Below the pieces are notes generated by a model, which worked only from the letters and a program-made list of their open reading frames with translations, had not been told where the DNA came from and searched no databases. The position numbers and the translations under genes are program-made. A stretch of 64,000 nt of DNA from Rhabdophis nuchalis (Eukaryota > Chordata > Lepidosauria > Squamata > Natricidae): contig CM077647.1 of NCBI GenBank assembly GCA_039707465.1, forward strand, positions 44,019,110 through 44,083,109, written 5' to 3'. This document shows, in pieces, positions 45,540-57,498 of this stretch. The first letter of the stretch is position 1, and each line of letters starts with the position of its first letter.

Positions 45540-45685
45540 CCTTAGGTCAGGGTGCCAAACTCGCATTGTCATGGCATCATCAAGTGATGCATTATGATCT
45601 TTTCTCCCTTTGCTAAACTGGGCATGGGAGTGACCTGCATATGACGCATCCTGTGCGCCACGAGTTTGACAGCCCTGCTTTAGGT
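45540..45685. mobile_element. hAT MITE with 8-bp duplication
   Basis: Element 45548-45677, 130 bp: CAGGGTGCCAAACTCGC at the left, CGAGTTTGACAGCCCTG at the right. Flanks CCTTAGGT and CTTTAGGT match at 7 of 8. Confidence 0.8.
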
Positions 45686-45849
45686 AAACATAACAAAAAG
45701 GTTAAGGAATTGAAATTAGGGGGATTAATTCTGGAACAAATCAAAACAGATCATGAGGAAAGATCTTGCAGACCACTTGAGATCTGACTTAAATTCTGAC
45801 TTCAAGATGCTAGATTCTATTTGGGATAGAAAACAATGATAACTGTGAG

Positions 45850-46085
45850 ATCTAAGCAATGAATAGATAGCCAGTTTGGGATGGTGTTAAAGTGTTGTTC
45901 TATAAACTGGGAAACCATGATCTCTAATACTATTTTAAGAACACAGCCAGCTGAGTTGACCATAGGCCAAACATTCATTCTCGCTCTAGGAAAGAAGCAA
46001 TGACAAACCACTTCCATATCTGAATTTTAAAAAAACCTGCAGAAATTAATCTGGGCAATCTCTGGAAGGCACACCCACCCACAAA
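45850..46085 (+). mobile_element. MIR-like SINE, sense
   Basis: GCCAGTTTGGGATGGTGTTAAAGTG, ATAAACTGGGAAACCATGATC, ACAGCCAGCTGAGTTGACCA, and AAAGAAGCAATGACAAACCACTTCC occur in MIR order. Confidence 0.6.
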
Positions 46086-48198
46086 ATGAATACTATGATC
46101 AGGAGACTTTGAGACTGTGTTAAAACTAGAGTATAACAAAAAGTCAACAGTTCATTCTTAATCAGTAAAAGAAATCTTGAGAGATTCTTGGCTATTTGAT
46201 TAGTTTAGATCTGTTTATAAAAGCTACACTGTGAGACATATAGCTACAATTGCACAAAACAAATATGTCTCAAGAGAAATATTTAGTTGATGCTGTAATG
46301 TGAGGGTTTAAGAATGGCCTTTTTGCCTGCCAAGGTTTTTCATTGATAAATTGACTCTCATTAGCTTTCTGGCTAGCTTATGGCTTAGTTTTACATTTTA
46401 AAATACTGGCCATTCTATAGAATCAATTGTCTTTAATTTAAACAAATATAATAGTGTTCTTCTACATTTTGGTTTAGCCTAAATTTCTCTCAGACCTTGA
46501 GTTTAACTGCAGGCCTTAGAAAAAATCAGATGATTAAATTGGGTGTTAAGATACTCTTTTGCCAAATAGTTCTGAGATCTTGTCAAGTTAACATGGACAG
46601 AATTGTGTTACAAGAAACAGAATACAAGATATAATGCTATGGTATATGAAATTATGATAATTTAGTGAACTGAGAGTAATAACTGTCCAAGCCAGAAAGA
46701 ATTTTCCAATCCCGTCATAATGTTTAAATCTGTGCAATTCCTGCCAAAAATATGAGTTAGAATATAGGAACTCATCATAGTACTGATACATGTGAAATGT
46801 TATGGGGCAGGAGTCCCTAAAGATAGGAAAACATATTTGCATAAGCCTTATAAAACTTACAACCCTAAAGGAAAGAACTGTTAGCATTAAACTGCTATGT
46901 TAAAATGGCACATTGAATGGGATGATTCATTTCTATCAAACTCTATTTATACATAATTAATTAGTACAATTGCATCAATATAATGCCACACTGCGTAACT
47001 TTCACGACCTAATTATTTCTTGACCATCTGGTTACAAGCCTGATATTTAAATAACTTGCTGTTAACATGTTTATCAAATACTTTGCAGATAAAACTGCTC
47101 ACATCCATGTGGACTAAAATTTGTTCTTGATCTATAGTTGATCTTGTTATTGCTTACATAATTTCTATTCATGTGGACAAGTATGTGGGCAAGATATTAG
47201 AATACAGCAAGGAGAACAACCACAGACCATACGTAGTTCCTGAGCTATTTCTGACTCCTGGAGATCTCTAATTGCACCATTGAAATACGATAACACAGCT
47301 TGCTCCTATAGATTACTTCTTATATTCTCAAAAAAGTTATGTTTGTTTTGAATACATCTGCTCCTGCTTATATACTGTAAAGGAATAATATACAGTAAAA
47401 TAAGTTTATTGCTGTAACCAGTGGTCATAACAATGTAACACAGGATAAAATATGATAAAGCAAAATAATATGTGAAAAGAAAATGATGAAAAGTGTGCCA
47501 GATATAAAAAAAATATTGGAGTAAGATAAAACCAGGGTATGGTTAAGAATTTTAAAATATTCAAGTTTTTTTTAAAAACAAAGCAACTTGAGTAATAACA
47601 GTTGGAAGTACATCTGCAAGAAAATAACTCAAGAGCCAAGCCCCTATTCACTTTCCGTCAATACTTGGGGCCTGATCTCATTATAAATGATCAGGTAGGG
47701 GACATAATGAGTAATAACATCCATTTACCCAGAGTTCAGAATCTAAATTTCTAAGATCTCAATGATACCCTCTCCCCAAATGCTAATTAGAAGTATTGCC
47801 ACATAATACTATCAGTGTCATCACTGATAATTTAGAAAAAGCTGGTTTAGAGTATGGACAGTATATTAAATATTTTGCATGTTTAATTGCAAACCAAAAG
47901 TAGTAAAATATAATGCCATCATCTTTTCTCCTTACCTCTGCACAATTTATTAGAAATATATCTTGGTTCTTTATTTATTTTAGTTCTGTTTCTGGTGCTT
48001 CACTTTCCTATTACCTCTGTTCCTTTTCTGAGTGCAACAAACCATGTTTCCATATCTTACATTCTGTCCAGGCGGTGAGTCAAATACTTATTAAACGTAT
48101 AGTTTGTCCCCTTAATTGTGTTAGAACAGAATGAGTACAAGATTGGTGATTGTATAATTGTTATGTGAAGATTTCAAATATTTACTAGTCCATCCCTT
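46086..48198. other. Unassigned AT-rich DNA
   Basis: About 2.1 kb with no supported gene or named repeat. Confidence 0.45.
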
Positions 48199-48662
48199 CC
48201 CAAAGGTGCTTTTTCAGGAGGCAACTGGACTTTCTTGTTTTTTCTTTGAAGACATTTCACTTCTCATCCAAGAAGCTTTTTCAGCATTGACAGGATAGTG
48301 GGAAATGGAAGGATTTGTATTCCGTGCAGACACTGATCATCTGTATCCTTTTAGAGGGTTATTGAAGCACTTTATCTGTATCCTCAGGGTCACCTGAGTA
48401 GTGTTCCTGGTTCCTGTAGTCTGCATTTCCCCTCCCCCCCTCCCCCTGGAAGTCCATTCCTACTCTCATACCATTCAAAGGGTGTTTATCTCATATTGTA
48501 TAGCTAAAGGTCTGTAGAGATTCTCAGTCACCTAGGTTATCCTGTCAGAGGAGAGGAAGTTTCTTGGATGAGAAATGTCTTCAAAGAAAAAACAAGTCAA
48601 AATGCCTCCTGAAAAAGCACCTTTGGGGCAGCCATGACCTGGATGGCTAAGAATCTCTGCAG
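48199..48662. mobile_element. Inverted-repeat MITE, longest copy
   Basis: CCAAAGGTGCTTTTTCAGGA at the left and TCCTGAAAAAGCACCTTTGG near 48608-48627 at the right are near-perfect inverted termini. Inner arms (TTTGAAGACATTTC / GAAATGTCTTCAAA, GACAGGATA / TATCCTGTC) extend the pairing. The GACCTGGATGGCTAAGAATCTCTG tail is shared with the other copies. No coding capacity. Confidence 0.75.
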
Positions 48663-48666
48663 ACTT

Positions 48667-48958
48667 TTAATAATAATAATAATAATAATAGCCAAATTTA
48701 TTGACCGCTCCCTCTCCCCACAGGGACTCGGGGCGGTGCACAGGGGAAATAAAAACAATAAATATACAACATACATAACAAAATTAAAACAGATTAAATT
48801 AATTCCTGTGCTAAAATCCCATTAACTAAAAATCCCCATACATTTAAAAACCCATAGAGAGAGAGACTACCCTAGGCCGGCCAGGCGGAAAAGATGAGTC
48901 TTCAATTTCAAGCGGAAGGAGCGGAGGTCCGTGGTCGTTCTAATATCGTTCTAATATC
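48667..48958 (-). mobile_element. L2-type LINE 3' end, antisense
   Basis: (AAT)n at 48668-48690, then TTTATTGACCGCTCCCTCTC and the complement of the family 3' block, into the ORF2 end (minus strand TTDLRSFRLKLKTHLFRLAG). The 5' junction shows an 11-bp tandem duplication, GTTCTAATATC, at 48935-48957. Confidence 0.85.
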
Positions 48959-49026
48959 GGGGTCCATCCGTTCTTGTTTTCTACCTGATTATTTCTATTA
49001 CAGTCATAAGGATTAAAGTTTCTTTT

Positions 49027-49029
49027 TAA

Positions 49030-49116
<87 letters not shown>
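49027..49116. repeat. (AAAG)22 microsatellite
   Basis: Near-perfect AAAG run of about 90 bp. Confidence 0.95.
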
Positions 49117-52100
49117 GTATGAGATACTGTATTGGAAAAATGTTGAACATGATTGGAAACTATCATGGAATAGGAGGGGAAAGATAATTCCAGTCATGTT
49201 TTCTTCCCAAATCCAGATTGACGGATATTCCAAAAATCTTCAAGCAAGCTTAATTCGGAAGTTGATAGTAAACACACGTATGAATAAAGCTTAGAAAGTG
49301 GGAAGGTGTTTGTACATTGCCAACAGATTGGCCGAGTACACTTTTAAATGCAAGCTGTTAATAATCTGGAATTGTTGCTATTCAACTCTCCCACCTTAGG
49401 GAAGGAAATGGAACAAGGAGAAAAAACTGTCTCACTTTTTTTTTTAAAGTTATATGTGTAGAAAGAAAATTTGTACTGCAATCTTGACTCAAATAAAATA
49501 CTCCTGGATTTACTTTAACTCTTTAAATATGGTGCTAGCTAGAGGAAGGACCATTCTCAAAATGTCCTTCTCTATATATATGTTCCAGCCTTGCTGTAAA
49601 ATAAGCCCTAAAAATAAGTACTGACAATATTTAGAGAAAGGCATTGTAGGATGATAATCATAGATGACTCAAATTGAAGGCAGCTTTTTAAAAAATGTGA
49701 GACCTTGCCAGCAGCATTTTATTTTCCCAATTCCATGGTTGATTTTAATATTGATTAATATTTTGCCTTATTTTGCTTTATTTTTTTATTTATCTAACTT
49801 TATACATTGTCAACTATTTAAGTTTATTGTAAAAACAAATAAAAGATTAAAACAAGCAAGACTTAAAACAGCAAGGAGCTAAACACACAAAAGTTTCAAT
49901 TAAAATGAATATTTAAAAGTTTATTCTAAAATATATATTATACCAGTCTTTTTGAAAGTTAATTGTGTTAGGCTTCTTAACTCTGATATGGTATCTACTA
50001 CATGTAGTATGTACCAAACATTCAAAGGTGGTGACAGAGAGGTCACCAAGCAGATGAACTCACAGTAATTTCAGGCAAATTTTCAGCATCAAGCATCAAT
50101 CTAATGATAACTTCGGTATCTGGTGTTGCTATAGCACAATGGTATTCCCTAAATCTTCCAAGGAATTCCAATAATTTATTTTACTAGTCATTAAGAAGGC
50201 AGATTCAGTTTATTGATAGTCATTTCTGAATTGCTAACTAGATCAGATTATCGTAGTTGACATTTTCACTGGGTAAAACAATAGTTGATCTTTCACATAT
50301 TCCCCATAGTCTATAAAACTGAAGATAAATAAGCAAACCATACACACTATAACTGATAATGTCACACAGTTGGGTTATAAAAGACTGCAAACAAACAACC
50401 AATCTCAGAGACCACTAGGACTCTGCCTTCTTCTATTGAAGATAACTGCTCAGGAGAAAGGAGAAATTAGGAATAAGAACAAGGAGGATCTGCCTGTGAA
50501 TACCTATGTAGGAAGCAATAAACATATGCGAAATGATTGTAATCAATGTGCACTGGCATATAATTTATATCAAGTATTTTACATCCAAATCTGATACTTT
50601 CAAATATTCTAAAGAAGCTTTTTCCATGCAGCTTCAATTTAAAAGAAATATCTCTAATTAAGTTGAACAATAAACCTTTCTTTTACATAATTTATTACTG
50701 AAGATAAATTAAGAAAAATGCCAGTCAAGTTAACTTTCTGGTGTATTATTGTTATGATATTCTTTCTTATTCTGTATATATGTTTATGCACTTGACACTT
50801 GCAGATATAAATTCATATTAAAGATGTAAAATTCACAAAATTGACTTTAGAGGTAACATTAATTTACTTCAATTTACACTTTGAAATTCAGATTCATTGT
50901 CTCTTTATTCTTCTCTTTAAACAGAACCACTACCCCCCCCACAAAAAAATAGGAAATTCAAAATAAATTGATACTGCCATAGGTTTGCATTACTTTCAAT
51001 GAATTTATCTCTATGATATAATTAAAACAAATGACTTCATACTTTATGCTACAATACTACACAATTACTTGTAGTCAGAGTGCTACATGTAACCAGCATT
51101 TAATCAAAATTGTCACTATAGATGGTCCTCAGTTAGTAATCACTCATTTACTGACTATTTGAACTTCTGATGGCACCGAATAAGTGGTATTCTTTGACAG
51201 TTTCCAACAAGTACATTCAATGGGAAAGCCAGCAGAAATATTCCCTTAATATTTGATGGGTCAAATCATAAAATGGTTTGCTTAATAGTAACTGGAAATG
51301 TCGGAATTTCCATTGCTAAGGTATCACAGTGTAATAAAATGTAGTCGGGATACCCAAGACAATGGGTTTATATTCCCAGGGAGCAAAAGACAATCAGATT
51401 TAGATAATTTGCATAGGAGAAAGAGCATAAAGACGACTACTACTTAAGAGTTCCCAGGGTATACATTTTATGGTGTAAATAATATGCTTTAATTTAGCAA
51501 GACTTCTATCTATAGGTGAGGAACAATAAAGAAAGAAGAGCCTCAACATGACTTTCATAGTTTTTGGAACCTGATATGCGGTCATACGATGCCACATGTC
51601 ACAGATCTCATTGCTTACTGATGGAAATTCCAATCCCAATTTCCATTCTTAATCAATGATTATCTGTACATTATTAATATAAAAAGACATTTAAAAATAA
51701 AACTAAGCAAAAGAAAAAAAGTGATGGATAAAGACTTGCAAGAATCAATTCTTACATTCAAATTAATGCAGTGTGTTATATATATCTTAAATGCACATGT
51801 TCAATTTAATTTTATAGTCATTCAGTTTTGAAAAGCTCACAAATGTACAAATTCATTTTGCAGACTGCAGGAAAATCCATGATTATAATAATATATGCAA
51901 AGATATCATAAACTTAACCATGTGCATGCTTATGCAATATCTTAGTGGACACCTACAATAATTATTGGACCACTGCCTTCAAAATTGCAACATTTAAGTT
52001 TTTCAGTTGATTACTTCTGCCCAAAATATCATTGCCAGGCAGAAACCTGACTTCAGCATCAGAGATAATGATTTGTAATATTGCTATTAAATATTTTGTA

Positions 52101-53355
52101 ACTCCTGTTCTTATTTTGGTCTTTTATAATATAAGCAAAAGCTGTGCCAATTATTTAAACAATATAATCATATCAAATTCCAGTATGTATTTTTTTTTAA
52201 AAGCTAAGTCAAAGTTCTATCTGCTTTACTAACTGGATTTTTAAGAATACAACATAGGATCGTTACTTCTGGTTCTCTATATGAAAAGTTGTAGAATCAT
52301 AAATTGATTTAGTGTTGTTCCACAGTTTCTAAATGTAGCACTTAAAGATGTATTACTCCAATTCATAATCTGGTCCAGAAGGATTTTGGTTTTGTATCTA
52401 ATTTTCCTACCAACTGACATTGACAGATGAGTAATACTTGTTGCTGTCCAATTCTGTTTTATTTATATATACAGAATCATTAAAGCATTCGTTTTAATTT
52501 TAGTCTTTTATTTACCTTTGTATTTTGTGTTTAGTCTTATCTTAACAACAATCTGGTCATTGTTGCTATTGGTATTTTGTAATTTGCTCTGATGAGAAAG
52601 AACATATTTTGGGTTTATGTCCTTATACAATAAAGATAACTCACTGTAAGAATACTAACTTCTCTAAAATGCTTAACTCCCACATACAACTTTCTTATTC
52701 ATCTGGTGTAAATTGTAAAAATAATCAAGCATTTGGAATTCTTCAAATTATAAAGTCTAGAATAATTCTGAAATATAATTAAGTAACAATATTGTCATTA
52801 TTTGATGAATCTTCCTTTATTGCTTTTATATTTCAGAAAATTGTATATTTACCAAGAGAAGAATCTTCTCCTTTTCCTCTACAGACAACTTACCCTTTCA
52901 TTCTCCTTTTTCTTCTTTCTTATTTATTCTTACATACTTCTCATTCTTCATAATAATTCAAGATGATATAACTCCAAATGTATTTTTATTATAATGCCTA
53001 GAAAGTTAGATAACATGACCACCTGGAATTCACACAATGGGAAAACTGGCTTATATAAGTGATTGAAAATTTTGGGTTTGTTTGATGTTGGAATTCATTC
53101 AAAACAGTAAATAGAATACTGTTTAAATTGCAGTATACTCTTAGGTTTCAGCTCTTTTCCCCTGTTTCATTCATCTGCTGTCCTTGAAAATCTGTTCTGA
53201 ATGGTCAAAGAATCTTCTTTGATAAGGTGGGAAGTGTTGATTAGAGGGAAAATTGCTGAAAATAGCTAGCCCCCTATATGTTGGGCTTCAGTAAAATCAA
53301 CCTTTATTTCTATAAAAGTAGAAGTTTCCATTTTATTCATTCATGGAAGAACATG
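49117..53355. other. Long AT-rich stretch without recognisable features
   Basis: About 4.2 kb. I see no credible coding frame, RNA gene or named repeat; short frames lack motifs. A CCCCCCCC run lies near 50934. Confidence 0.45.
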
Positions 53356-54905
53356 TTTTTGAGACCCCTCCTCAAGAAGCCTTCCCTGGACCCAGCGGTG
53401 TTAACTAATTATCATCCAGTCTCCAACCTTCACTTTCTTGCGAAGGCTGTTGAGAGTGTGGTGGCACAACAGTTCCCTCAACACCTGGAGGAAACTGCTT
53501 ATCTAGACCCGCGCCAGTCTGGCTTCCGCCCCAGGCACAGCACGGAGACAGCATTGGTCGCATTGGTAGATGATCTCTGGAGGTTATTCCTCTATCCTGG
53601 TCCTGTTACACCTCTCAGCGACTTTTGATACCATTGACCATGGTATCTTATTGCACCGACTGGAGAGGTTGGGATTGGGGGGCACTGTATTGCAGTGGTT
53701 CTCCTCCTACCTCTCTGGTCGGTCACAATTCGTGTTGACAGGAGAGAGGTTGACATCGAGGCCCTTAACATGTGGGGTGCCCCTCCTGTTCAATACCTAC
53801 ATGAAGCCGCTGGGTGAGATCATCCGTGGTTGTGGGTGATGATACTGATGATACTCAGCTGTACATATCTACCCCCAACCACCCCAACGATGCTGTCAAA
53901 GTGATGTCCCGGTGTGTGGAGGCCATGCGGCTCTGGATGGGAAGTAACAAACTCTGGCTCAACCCATCCAAGATCGAGTGGCTGTGGTTCCCGGCGTCCT
54001 GGCATAGTCAGCTAGTTCCATCGCTGGTTATCGGGGTTGAGTCAATGGCCCCCATGGAAAGGGCTCGCAACTTAGGCGTCCTCCTGGATTCGCGGCTGTC
54101 CCTGGATGACCATGTGGCGGCCGTGACCAGGGGGGCTTTTTACCAGGTTGGCCTGGTACGCCAGTTCTTGACCGGGATGCCCTCCGCACAGTCACTCAAG
54201 CACTCGTGACATCCCGCCTTAACTATTGCAATGCTCTCTACATGGGGCTCCCCTTGAGTTGCATCCGGAGGCTCCAGTTAGTCCAGAATGTGGCCGCACG
54301 GGGGATTTCGGGAACATCTTGACATTCCCATGTAACACCTCTCCTGCGCGAGCTGCACTGGCTACCGGTGGCCTTCCGGGTGCGCTTTAAGGTTCTTGTC
54401 ACCATCTTTAAATCGCTCCATGGCTCGGGGCCTAGTTACTTGCGGGACCGCCTCCTGCCACATACCTCCCACCGATCGATTCGCTCCCACAGGGAGGGCC
54501 TCCTCAGGGTGTCGACCACTGGTCAATGCCGGCTCGCGACACCCAGGAGTAGGGCCTTCTCTGTGGCAGGGCCCACCCTCTGGAATGACCTGCCCCCCAA
54601 ACTTCACACTATCATGGACCTTCCCTTCTTCCGCCACTCACTCAAGACATACTTCTTCCAGCAAGTTGGACTAGCTTAGAATTCAGACCTAGGTACGATA
54701 GAGCTTCAGCTAAATTAGAAAATGGTTGATAGGTTTTTAATGGGAATTTTAGCACAGGTTTGCAATTTAATTTCTTTTTAACTTATTGTATTTGTTGTTA
54801 TCTATTTATTGTGGTTTTTAATTTCCTGTGCACCGCCCAGAGTCTGTCTCGACGGAGATTGGTGCAGTTTATAAATCGAATAAAATAAAATAAAATAAAT
54901 AAATA
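53356..54905 (+). mobile_element. L2-type LINE, 1.5 kb, decayed
   Basis: Sense copy from the reverse transcriptase N-terminus (RPLLKKPSLDPAVL at 53362) to the 3' UTR (TGCACCGCCCAGAG near 54828) and an (AAAAT/AAAT)n tail to 54905. Same layout as the 30.3-33.0-kb copy but with more deletions. Confidence 0.9.
53359..54679 (+). pseudogene. L2 ORF2 reverse transcriptase and C-terminus, multiply broken
   Basis: Recognisable blocks in three frames: VSNLHFLAKAVESVVAQQF, LDPRQSGFRPRHSTETAL (to about 53575); SILVLLHLSATFDTIDHGIL with the catalytic Asp replaced by His in LLHLSA (the antisense copy has LLDLSA); GERLTSRPLTCGVP fused directly to LLFNTYMKPLGE, so the PQGSVLSP segment is deleted; DDTDDTQLYISTP where the antisense copy has YADDTQLY; then LNPSKIEWLWFPA, ARNLGVLLDSRLSLDDHV; a further frameshift at about 54165; and FRVRFKVLVTIFKSLHGSGP to QQVGLA at 54679. 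Loss of catalytic residues makes it inactive. Confidence 0.85.
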
Positions 54906-55500
54906 ATGTTTTGACACATGCATACACACACAGACACACAGAGAGAGCAAAAGTAGTTTTTTATAGCTGTTCTATTTATTTTATTTTATTTTATTTATTT
55001 ATTAATAAAATATACAATATATATTCTCCCACCTTACCAATGGTATCTCTGAGTGATGCACAATAATACCTTTATGGCTGAAGAAAATAAAAGAAAGGCA
55101 ATCAAATAATTACCCCTTCCATTCCATTTGAATCCCTCTCACTTCCATTTGAATGTTATAATTCTTCAAGAGTCAAATTATTGCTACTAAAGCTACTGAT
55201 AATATTCTAACTCAGCAGACACATTTAAATGTTTAAACATTTAGAAGTAAAAACACATATCAAAGAAAGAACAATTGTAACATTTCATACATTCTTTTCC
55301 AACTCACATTGATATCTGAATTGAGAAGAAGAAAATCTCACCCTGATTTTTCCCTGGGCTCTGTACAAATAGGTTAGAAAGCCACTTGGCGTAGGGACAA
55401 AAGAGTCTCCTTGGGCTTAGATATGCACAAAGGCATTCTTCTTTTCTTTGTATATGTTTGAGTATTTTATTTATTTTTATTGTTGCTATGGGTTTCAATA
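54906..55500. other. Unassigned AT-rich DNA
   Basis: Short ATTTT repeats near 54970-55000; nothing else supported. Confidence 0.45.
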
Positions 55501-55504
55501 GTTG

Positions 55505-56270
55505 GGAGAAGCCCAAACCTTTTTAGTTCACTTCCTTCAATCCCCCCTTAGGATATTGGTTATTTTTGGGTATATCAATATCAAGACAGTTGAAGGCTGT
55601 CTTGATATTGTGCTTGTGGAGACTAAGGAAGACTTTGGGATTCCTAAGGAATCCCAAAGACAAGATCCAGCTAGAAAGCCAAGGAGTCTACAAAATTCCA
55701 TGTAAAATCTGCCCTGCCACTTACATAGGACAAACCAATAGAAGAATAAGTGCACGCATCGCAGAACATAAAAATGCAGTAAAAAATCATCTTAATACCT
55801 CATCTCTTTATCAACATTGCAAAACTACAAGACATGATATTGACTTTCAAGGAACTAAATTGATCTCCAAGACTGAACAGCTGAACAGGAGAATAATCAG
55901 AGAAGCCATCGAAATAGAGAAGCAACCTAAAAATATGAACAAACGTGACGACACCGCCCGCCTACCAGACATCTGGAAACCAGCACTGACCAACAGACGA
56001 GCCCGACCATCCATCTAAGCAGTTGAAATTCATAATAAGGAGAAACATACAAATAAGACCAATCAGCATCAATCTACCAATCATGATACAGCTGCACAGC
56101 CAATCAACCCACTCACAACAACAGACAGCACTCCACCACCACCCCACCAAGATTTAAGGAAGGGCTGCACCTTCGTAACCACAGACCAAAGCCTGAAGAT
56201 GGCAAGTGAGATCTTGCCAAAACGTTGCCAAAACAATTTCATGCTTACACGGGCTGTCTCAGCTGAGCAG
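55505..56270 (+). mobile_element. Penelope-like element, 3' part
   Basis: Sense fragment with the C-terminal GIY-YIG endonuclease frame and the 3' UTR (CACAGACCAAAGCCTGAAGATGGCAAGTGAGATCTTGCC). The upstream part (55578-55655) has two short palindromes. Reverse transcriptase sequence is absent by truncation. Confidence 0.75.
55566..56018 (+). pseudogene. Penelope-type GIY-YIG endonuclease domain
   Basis: Residues 40-42 GVY and 53-55 YIG (in GVYKIPCKICPATYIGQTNR) are the two halves of the GIY-YIG core. Cys46 and Cys49 lie between them, as in animal Penelope elements. Conserved downstream segments are ISARIAEHKNAV, LYQHCKTTRHDIDF and SKTEQLNRRIIREAIEIEK. In Penelope elements this domain nicks the target DNA and follows the reverse transcriptase. 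Here only about 110 residues of true domain remain; the first ~30 residues of the frame come from the palindromic junction and are probably not element-coded. Confidence 0.75.
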
Positions 56271-56274
56271 GAAG

Positions 56275-56335
56275 AGAACCTGGTGGCTCAAGTGGTAAGG
56301 CATTTGCCTGGCATGTTAATACAGCCCCGGTTCAT
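56275..56335 (+). mobile_element. tRNA-like SINE head fragment
   Basis: GGTGGCTCAAGTGGTAAGGC (A-box) and CCCCGGTTCATGG (B-box-like) with tRNA spacing, truncated. It sits exactly between the two Penelope pieces. Confidence 0.45.
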
Positions 56336-56630
56336 GGTAGGTGGGAGGTGTCATCACGTTTGTTCATATTGTTAGGTTGCTTCTCTATTTTGATGGCTTC
56401 TCTGATTATTCTCCTGTTCAGCTGTTCAGCCTTGGAGATCATTTTAGTTCCATGAAAGTCAATGTCATGTCCTGTAGTTTTGAAATGTTGATACAGAGAT
56501 AAAGAGCCCAACCCCCCACCCAAGCCATTGAAATTCAAAATAAGGAGAAACATACAAATAAGACCAATCAGCATCAATCTACCAATCATGATACAGCTGC
56601 ACAACCAATCAATCCACTCCAATGGATTGC
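56336..56630. mobile_element. Penelope-like copy with 5' inversion
   Basis: 56336-56504 is antisense (minus-strand frame LYQHFKTTGHDIDFHGTK to MNKRDDTSHLP), while 56505-56630 is sense and continues from just downstream (CCACCCAAGCCATTGAAATT... to CAACCAATCAATCCACTCC, matching 36.96-37.09 kb inverted and 56.01-56.12 kb). The pieces abut with loss of the DIWKP segment. Confidence 0.75.
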
Positions 56631-57147
56631 TTTTTTAACAATCATAGATGAGTGAGCTAACCATGTAAAACTGAGCAAATCAAACCATATAAAACTGAGC
56701 AAATCATAATGTCAGATAATCATGTAACTGGGGATCTTTTCCCATTTGTCCAAAGAATTGTAACTGGAGGATATTGAATTAAAATCTAGTTCAAAGGTGA
56801 ATTGTTTTCCTGAGGTGAACTATACTAAAGGCAAACTATACTACTGAGAAAATCAAAAGGGTATCTGATTGTGTGTATGTCTTTGGAGGATGGAGAGTTC
56901 ATTCAGTTGTGTGATTGGGTTAAACTCAAAAAACAGGATTCTGAATCGTCTCCTTTTTCCTAATGTATTCCTGCAAGTGCAGAGTCCATTTTTCAGATCA
57001 TTGAATGCCTCTTTGCATGGTCAGCTGCGTCTACAGAGTACAGGGCTGCAGCTTGCATATCTGTGTTGAAGGTGTCTTGCCATCTCTGTTTTGGACACCT
57101 GTGGGGTTGTCACCCACTAACTTACCTTAGATATTTTGTCCTATGGT
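56631..57147. other. Unassigned DNA
   Basis: Contains a short direct repeat of the AAACTGAGCAAATCA motif near 56670-56705. No gene seen. Confidence 0.45.
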
Positions 57148-57322
57148 CATATTATGGTTAAGAAACTGCAGTGGCTTATGCTAACCTAAAATCAAATAAA
57201 TTATAAAATCAAACAACACATTATGGATTATTATGAGCTAGATATCCAATTGTGTTTAGAAAAGGGAATCTAGTTCTATAAATTAAATCCGTTGAGCAGC
57301 TCAGCTCCATTGATTTTATTAG

Positions 57323-57324
<2 letters not shown>
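57148..57324 (+). repeat. 177-bp direct repeat, left copy (target-site duplication)
   Basis: Identical at every position to 60427-60603 by my alignment and immediately flanks the LINE. Interpreted as an exceptionally long target-site duplication. Confidence 0.85.

Positions 57325-57399
<75 letters not shown>
57325..57399. repeat. (AAT)25 tail of the LINE
   Basis: Perfect 75-bp trinucleotide run at the element 3' end. Confidence 0.95.
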
Positions 57400-57498
57400 C
57401 TTTATTGTCATTGTAAAAATTACAATGAAATTGGTTTTAACTTCACTGGTGCAAAATTATAACAGAAACAAAAAAGAGAGAAAAGAAAAAAGAAAAAA

